From positions 1-10,568 of the forward strand of contig JAMWDC010000042.1 of the NCBI GenBank assembly GCA_023819025.1: a DNA stretch of 10,568 nt. Direction: 5' to 3'. The position numbers and the translations under genes are program-made. The notes beneath the pieces are model-generated. The model had not been told where the DNA came from and ran no database searches. It saw only the letters and a list, made by a program, of their open reading frames with translations. The first letter of the stretch is position 1; the number at the start of each line of letters is the position of its first letter. The stretch comes from Candidatus Omnitrophota bacterium. GTDB taxonomy: Bacteria > Omnitrophota > Omnitrophia > Omnitrophales > Aquincolibacteriaceae. Shown here in pieces: positions 8,061-10,568 of the stretch.

Positions 8061-9101
8061 TCATGTGGTTGGCAAGGGGCGTTGATCATCCGCCGGCTTA
8101 CAAGAATCGGCATTCTGAATTTTCGGTATTTGATAGCCGGCTCGTTTCAACAGACCGAAATCCTCATTTATCGGATTGCCTTGAGTCGTAAGATAACCTC
8201 CCATAATCAAACCGTTGGCACCCCCCTGAAGGGCTTTCTGTTGTTCCTCCTCTGTCAAATTGTACTCTCGACCTCCGGCAAGCTTAATATCAGCATGTGG
8301 GTGAATGAATCGAAAAACTGCGATGGTTTTTAGCATTTCTTCGGGTTCCGGCCTCGGTTGATATTCCAGGGGCGTCCCGGGACGTGGATGAAGGATATTG
8401 ACGGGAAAACAGTGAGGTGAAAAGGGTTTTAATTCGAAGGCAAGACGGATTCGGTCTTCGCGCGTCTCGCCAACATTCAAAATACCGCCGGCACAGACTT
8501 CGACAGCCCCCTCCCTTAACATCCGTAAAGCCTCCAACCGACTCTCATAGGTGTGGGAACTGACAATCTTCGGATAAAATTCGCGTGAAGATTGAAGATT
8601 GCTATTCACGCGCCGGACTCCTGCTTCTTTGAGTTTTTGAACCCTTTCCTTATTTAAAAAACCTAGCGAACCGTCTAAGTTCAGGCGGGTTTCGGTCCGA
8701 AGGCGGCGATAAATCTTGAGGATCCCTTCAAACTCGTCATCCGTTAACCGGACCCCGCTGGTGACCACACAAAAATCCCGGATGCCTTTCGCTTCGAAAA
8801 CCTTTGCCGCCTTCAAGATTTCCTCTGAAGTCATCAAGCGGTACCTCGGGGCTTCGGTATTGAAATGAACGGACTGGGCGCAAAAAGCGCAGTCTTCCCC
8901 GCAAAGATAACTTTTGGCATTCACCAACGAACAGATGGCTGGTTGATTCGAATGAAAATGAAACGTGATTTCCCATGCTGCCTTGAGTAAATGATCCAGA
9001 TCCGCACGGTCCTCGATTTCAATAAGACGACGGGCCTCCTCAAACGTGATCTGGCCGCCCTCAAAAATTCGGGCTTTCAGTTGATCGATAAAATCATTCA
9101 T
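8061..9101 (-). CDS. bioB: Biotin synthase BioB, variant cluster ligands
   Basis: Radical SAM enzyme that inserts sulfur into dethiobiotin to form biotin. The 346-residue product equals the E. coli length when started at the ATG at 9101; an upstream extension to 9176 only overlaps cysK. The radical SAM motif is C67-x3-C71-x2-C74 (CGEDCAFC). Other landmarks are FCVVTSG (110-116), SLGFL (145-149), N166 and N168 (NSNL), VCAGGI (202-207) and N235 in FPVNIL. Compared by eye with E. coli, [2Fe-2S] ligands Cys97 and Cys188 are kept (C111, C203), but Cys128 is Asp (D143) and Arg260 is Lys (K273, IKLAGGRE). NHNL is NSNL. No Shine-Dalgarno precedes the start, 25 nt after the cysK remnant, so translation may have depended on coupling. 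A BioB paralogue is possible, but the bio context argues for BioB. Confidence 0.9.
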   Translation of the reverse strand: MNDFIDQLKARIFEGGQITFEEARRLIEIEDRADLDHLLKAAWEITFHFHSNQPAICSLVNAKSYLCGEDCAFCAQSVHFNTEAPRYRLMTSEEILKAAKVFEAKGIRDFCVVTSGVRLTDDEFEGILKIYRRLRTETRLNLDGSLGFLNKERVQKLKEAGVRRVNSNLQSSREFYPKIVSSHTYESRLEALRMLREGAVEVCAGGILNVGETREDRIRLAFELKPFSPHCFPVNILHPRPGTPLEYQPRPEPEEMLKTIAVFRFIHPHADIKLAGGREYNLTEEEQQKALQGGANGLIMGGYLTTQGNPINEDFGLLKRAGYQIPKIQNADSCKPADDQRPLPTT

Positions 9102-9391
9102 TGTACTGAGCTGCAGGATGTTAACGTTAGGATGGAACGTCTTCGTCCATGCTGAGATAACGCTCGCCGGTATCACAGATCATCGCAACCACTGTTGCCC
9201 CGGGACCGAGTTGACGCGCAACGTCCAGCGCGGCCCAGAAAATCGCGCCTGTAGAGATTCCGGAAAGAATCCCTTCCTTTTTGGCAAGCTCCAAGGCGGT
9301 GTCCCAAGCGACCCGGTCCTCCACTTGAACAATTTGATCGATAATGCTGCGGTTCAAGACCTCCGGAACAAAACCTGCGCCGATTCCCTAA

Positions 9392-9400
9392 ATTTTATGT
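9392..9400. repeat. Target-site duplication, left copy, element in cysK
   Basis: ATTTTATGT on the plus strand, identical to 9517-9525 on the other side of the 116-bp insertion. The paired copies mark a transposition footprint. Confidence 0.85.
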
Positions 9401-9516
9401 GAATTGCTCCAGTTTTCACAGAATAGGATACCTCCTCGCTTAAGGTGGGGACATAGCGATTCGTCACCCCCTCCCTCACCCTCCCCACCGAGGGGAGGGA
9501 ATAACTGGAGCAACGT
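9401..9516. mobile_element. 116-bp MITE-like element inserted in cysK
   Basis: The ends carry an 11-bp perfect terminal inverted repeat: TTGCTCCAGTT at 9404-9414 and AACTGGAGCAA at 9503-9513, each three bases from the boundary. Perfect 9-bp direct repeats flank it. It has no coding capacity. Inside is a strong GC hairpin, CCCTCCCC-accga-GGGGAGGG (9479-9499), within a C-rich tract; GGTGGGG (9444-9450) can alternatively pair with CCCCACC (9483-9489). Removing the element plus one duplication (125 bp) joins the HKI codons directly to the GIGAG part of CysK in one frame, which confirms the boundaries. It needs a transposase elsewhere; the family is not recognised. Confidence 0.88.
9479..9499. repeat. 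GC-rich hairpin inside the cysK insertion
   Basis: Perfect 8-bp stem CCCTCCCC/GGGGAGGG with a 5-nt loop. It resembles palindromic C-rich intergenic repeats found in many bacterial genomes and may be what gives the element its structure in RNA or single-stranded DNA. No T-run follows, so it is unlikely to be a classical terminator. Confidence 0.75.
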
Positions 9517-9525
9517 ATTTTATGT
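9517..9525. repeat. Target-site duplication, right copy, element in cysK
   Basis: Second copy of ATTTTATGT. On the minus strand it covers part of the HKI codons of the cysK remnant. Confidence 0.85.
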
Positions 9526-10222
9526 TTGCCCGGACTGCCGCCGGATAAGACCGGGGAACTTTTGGGTTCCACGGCAATGATTCTGATTTTCGGATTTCTC
9601 TTTTTAAAAATCTCGCCGCAGCCGGTGATCGTTCCTCCGGTTCCCACGCCGGCGACAAAAGCATCCAATTCCCCGTCTAAAGCCGCCCATATTTCCTCAG
9701 CGGTCGTCTCCCGGTGAATTTTGGGATTGGCCGGATTAGTGAACTGGTAAAGTATAAAATTATTTTTGGCCTGTTTCACAATCTCTTTAGCTTTCTCGAT
9801 CACGCCTTTCATGCCTTCGCCCCCGGGCGTCAAAACCACTCGGGCTCCATAACGTTTCAAGAGATGTCTTCTTTCCATGCTCATGGTATCGGGCATCGTT
9901 AAAATGAGTTGTGGTATCCTTTCACCGCGCAAACCAGGGCAAGATCGATTCCCGTATTGCCTAAGGTGGGTTCAACGATTACGGTATCTTTGTGGATGAG
10001 GCCCCTTGCCTCCGCATCCCGAATCATGCTTAAACAAATCCTATCTTTGACACTCCCTCCCGGGTTGAAGGATTCCAGTTTCCCGTCGATGACGGCCATC
10101 TCGGTGGTTGCCAATCGGTTCAATCGGACCAAGGAGTCCTGCCAATGAAATCCAAGATGGTCTCCCCCATCACAGGTTTGGTGATCCATTTCTGTCCAGA
10201 GGACGGCATGAAGAACTCCTAT

Positions 10223-10231
10223 GATTAACTG
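10223..10231. repeat. Target-site duplication, left copy, element at sat-cysK junction
   Basis: GATTAACTG on the plus strand, identical to 10347-10355. It lies next to the AGGAG ribosome site of cysK (CTCCT at 10216-10220 on the plus strand). Confidence 0.82.
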
Positions 10232-10346
10232 AATCTTTGCAAAATGGGGACTCCTGTGTTTATACTGTGGGTTGCATCCTTGATAAGACCCAATAGCAGT
10301 CAGGAGTCGAAAAAACGGGCCCGAACGGTCATTTTGCAAAAGTCCC
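10232..10346. mobile_element. 115-bp MITE-like element between sat and cysK
   Basis: The terminal inverted repeat is TTTGCAAAATG (10236-10246) with CATTTTGCAAA (10330-10340), 11 bp and perfect, set 4 and 6 bases inside the boundaries. A second, internal perfect 8-bp inverted repeat is GACTCCTG (10249-10256) with CAGGAGTC (10301-10308), so the element can fold back on itself. Perfect 9-bp direct repeats flank it. There is no gene inside. Excising it with one duplication leaves sat and cysK 15 nt apart with an ideal ribosome site, which supports recent insertion. The sequence differs from the element in cysK, but size, repeat length and duplication length match. Confidence 0.82.
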
Positions 10347-10355
10347 GATTAACTG
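10347..10355. repeat. Target-site duplication, right copy, element at sat-cysK junction
   Basis: Second copy of GATTAACTG. It contains the sat stop codon (TAA on the minus strand at 10349-10351), so the insertion left the sat reading frame unchanged. Confidence 0.82.
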
Positions 10356-10568
10356 CCAGATTTTCCTTTCATGGATTCCACTAAAATTTTTACGATCTCA
10401 GGCCTGGAAAATTCTGCGGGGGGCATTTCACCGCGCGAAAGCATCTCCCGCACTTTGGTCCCGCTCAAACTAACGTGATGGCTTTTATCATGCGGGCAAG
10501 TCTTGATCGAAGCCATTGCGGCGCACGTACGGCAATAAAATGTGAAATCAAAAAAAAGCGGGGTGATC
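10349..10568 (-). CDS. sat: Sulfate adenylyltransferase (ATP sulfurylase), C-terminal part
   Basis: Only the last 72 codons are in the window; the 5' part lies beyond position 10568. The enzyme forms adenosine 5'-phosphosulfate (APS) from sulfate and ATP, or runs in reverse during sulfur oxidation. The fragment shows the zinc-type Cys/His cluster FYCRTCAAMAS followed by KTCPH, and the strongly conserved tail LSGTKVREMLSRGEMPP then EFSRPEIVKIL, as in homodimeric bacterial and archaeal ATP sulfurylases. These features are absent from the CysD/CysN type. It ends in TAA within the duplication made by the adjacent insertion. Whether it serves assimilation or energy metabolism cannot be told from this piece; its former coupling to cysK favours assimilation. 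Confidence 0.93.
   Translation of the reverse strand, partial: ITPLFFDFTFYCRTCAAMASIKTCPHDKSHHVSLSGTKVREMLSRGEMPPAEFSRPEIVKILVESMKGKSGS

Larger units (their letters stand above)
9127..10209 (-). pseudogene. cysK: Cysteine synthase pseudogene (O-acetylserine sulfhydrylase)
   Basis: Remnant of the PLP enzyme that makes cysteine from O-acetylserine and sulfide. The pieces align in order with CysK: ETILDFIGRTP, LVRLNRL, FNPGGSVKDR (PLP lysine), EPTLGNTG, LTMPDTMSMERR, GVGTGGTITG, SPVLSGG, GIGAGFVPEVLNRS, EEDR-like helix and GERYLS. Lesions: a one-base loss near 10130-10134 (between GRTP and LVRLN); a frame change near 9909-9914 after VKGY; a 116-bp insertion plus 9-bp duplication at 9401-9525; TAG where CAG (Gln) is expected after HKI; and Leu for Ser in the TSGNTG loop. 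The original start is the ATG at 10209 with AGGAG six bases upstream. Undoing the three frame changes gives about 319 codons, the normal CysK size. It lay 15 nt after sat and 25 nt before bioB, so it was an operon member. Confidence 0.93.

Noticed and set aside
7951..8064. A 37-codon minus-strand frame whose ATG overlaps the bioB stop (ATGA)
   Set aside because: The overlap is attractive, but there is no ribosome site, no recognisable motif, and a frame of this length is easily random.
9102..9176. Longer bioB starting at 9176
   Set aside because: The extra 25 codons overlap the cysK C-terminus and have no counterpart in BioB; the ATG at 9101 gives the standard 346 residues.
9899..10339. A 146-codon frame covering the cysK 5' part and the sat-cysK element
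   Set aside because: Its N-terminal half is translated element sequence; only the later part is CysK, in a frame reached by a deletion, so it is part of the pseudogene.

Overview
All genes here lie on the minus strand and read right to left: sat (3' end only) > cysK (broken) > bioB > a FabG-like ketoreductase > a FabF-like ketoacyl-ACP synthase > bioF > a membrane GGDEF protein > bioA > bioD > mnmA. This is a biotin biosynthesis locus bracketed by sulfur genes: ATP sulfurylase and cysteine synthase upstream, tRNA 2-thiouridylase downstream. The plus strand shows no credible gene. No rRNA, tRNA or CRISPR array was seen.

The organism looks like a free-living bacterium of moderate GC (roughly half, by eye) that makes its own biotin. 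The zinc-type Sat tail and the style of the BioB, MnmA and KAS proteins would suit Nitrospirota, Nitrospinota, NC10 or a deltaproteobacterial-type lineage. That placement is a low-confidence guess. Three genes (mnmA, the GGDEF gene, the FabG-like gene) appear to start with TTG.

Right end (about 9.1-10.57 kb): sat ends at 10349 and was once followed 15 nt later by cysK. Two short, transposase-free elements have landed here. One (115 bp) sits exactly at the sat stop codon and the other (116 bp) lies inside cysK. Each has 11-bp terminal inverted repeats and a perfect 9-bp target duplication. cysK also carries two frameshifts, an amber codon at a conserved Gln position and a changed substrate-loop residue, so it is a clear pseudogene.

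Middle and left (about 0-9.1 kb): bioB, bioF, bioA and bioD give the four late steps from pimeloyl thioester to biotin. No bioC, bioH, bioW, bioI or BioZ-type gene for making the pimeloyl chain is present. A FabF-like synthase and a FabG-like reductase sit between bioF and bioB instead, which makes them candidates for a dedicated pimeloyl-ACP elongation module. BioB lacks two of the four classical ligands of the sulfur-donating [2Fe-2S] cluster (Cys to Asp, Arg to Lys). A diguanylate cyclase with intact GGDEF and RxxD motifs interrupts the pathway genes between bioF and bioA and may have its own promoter.
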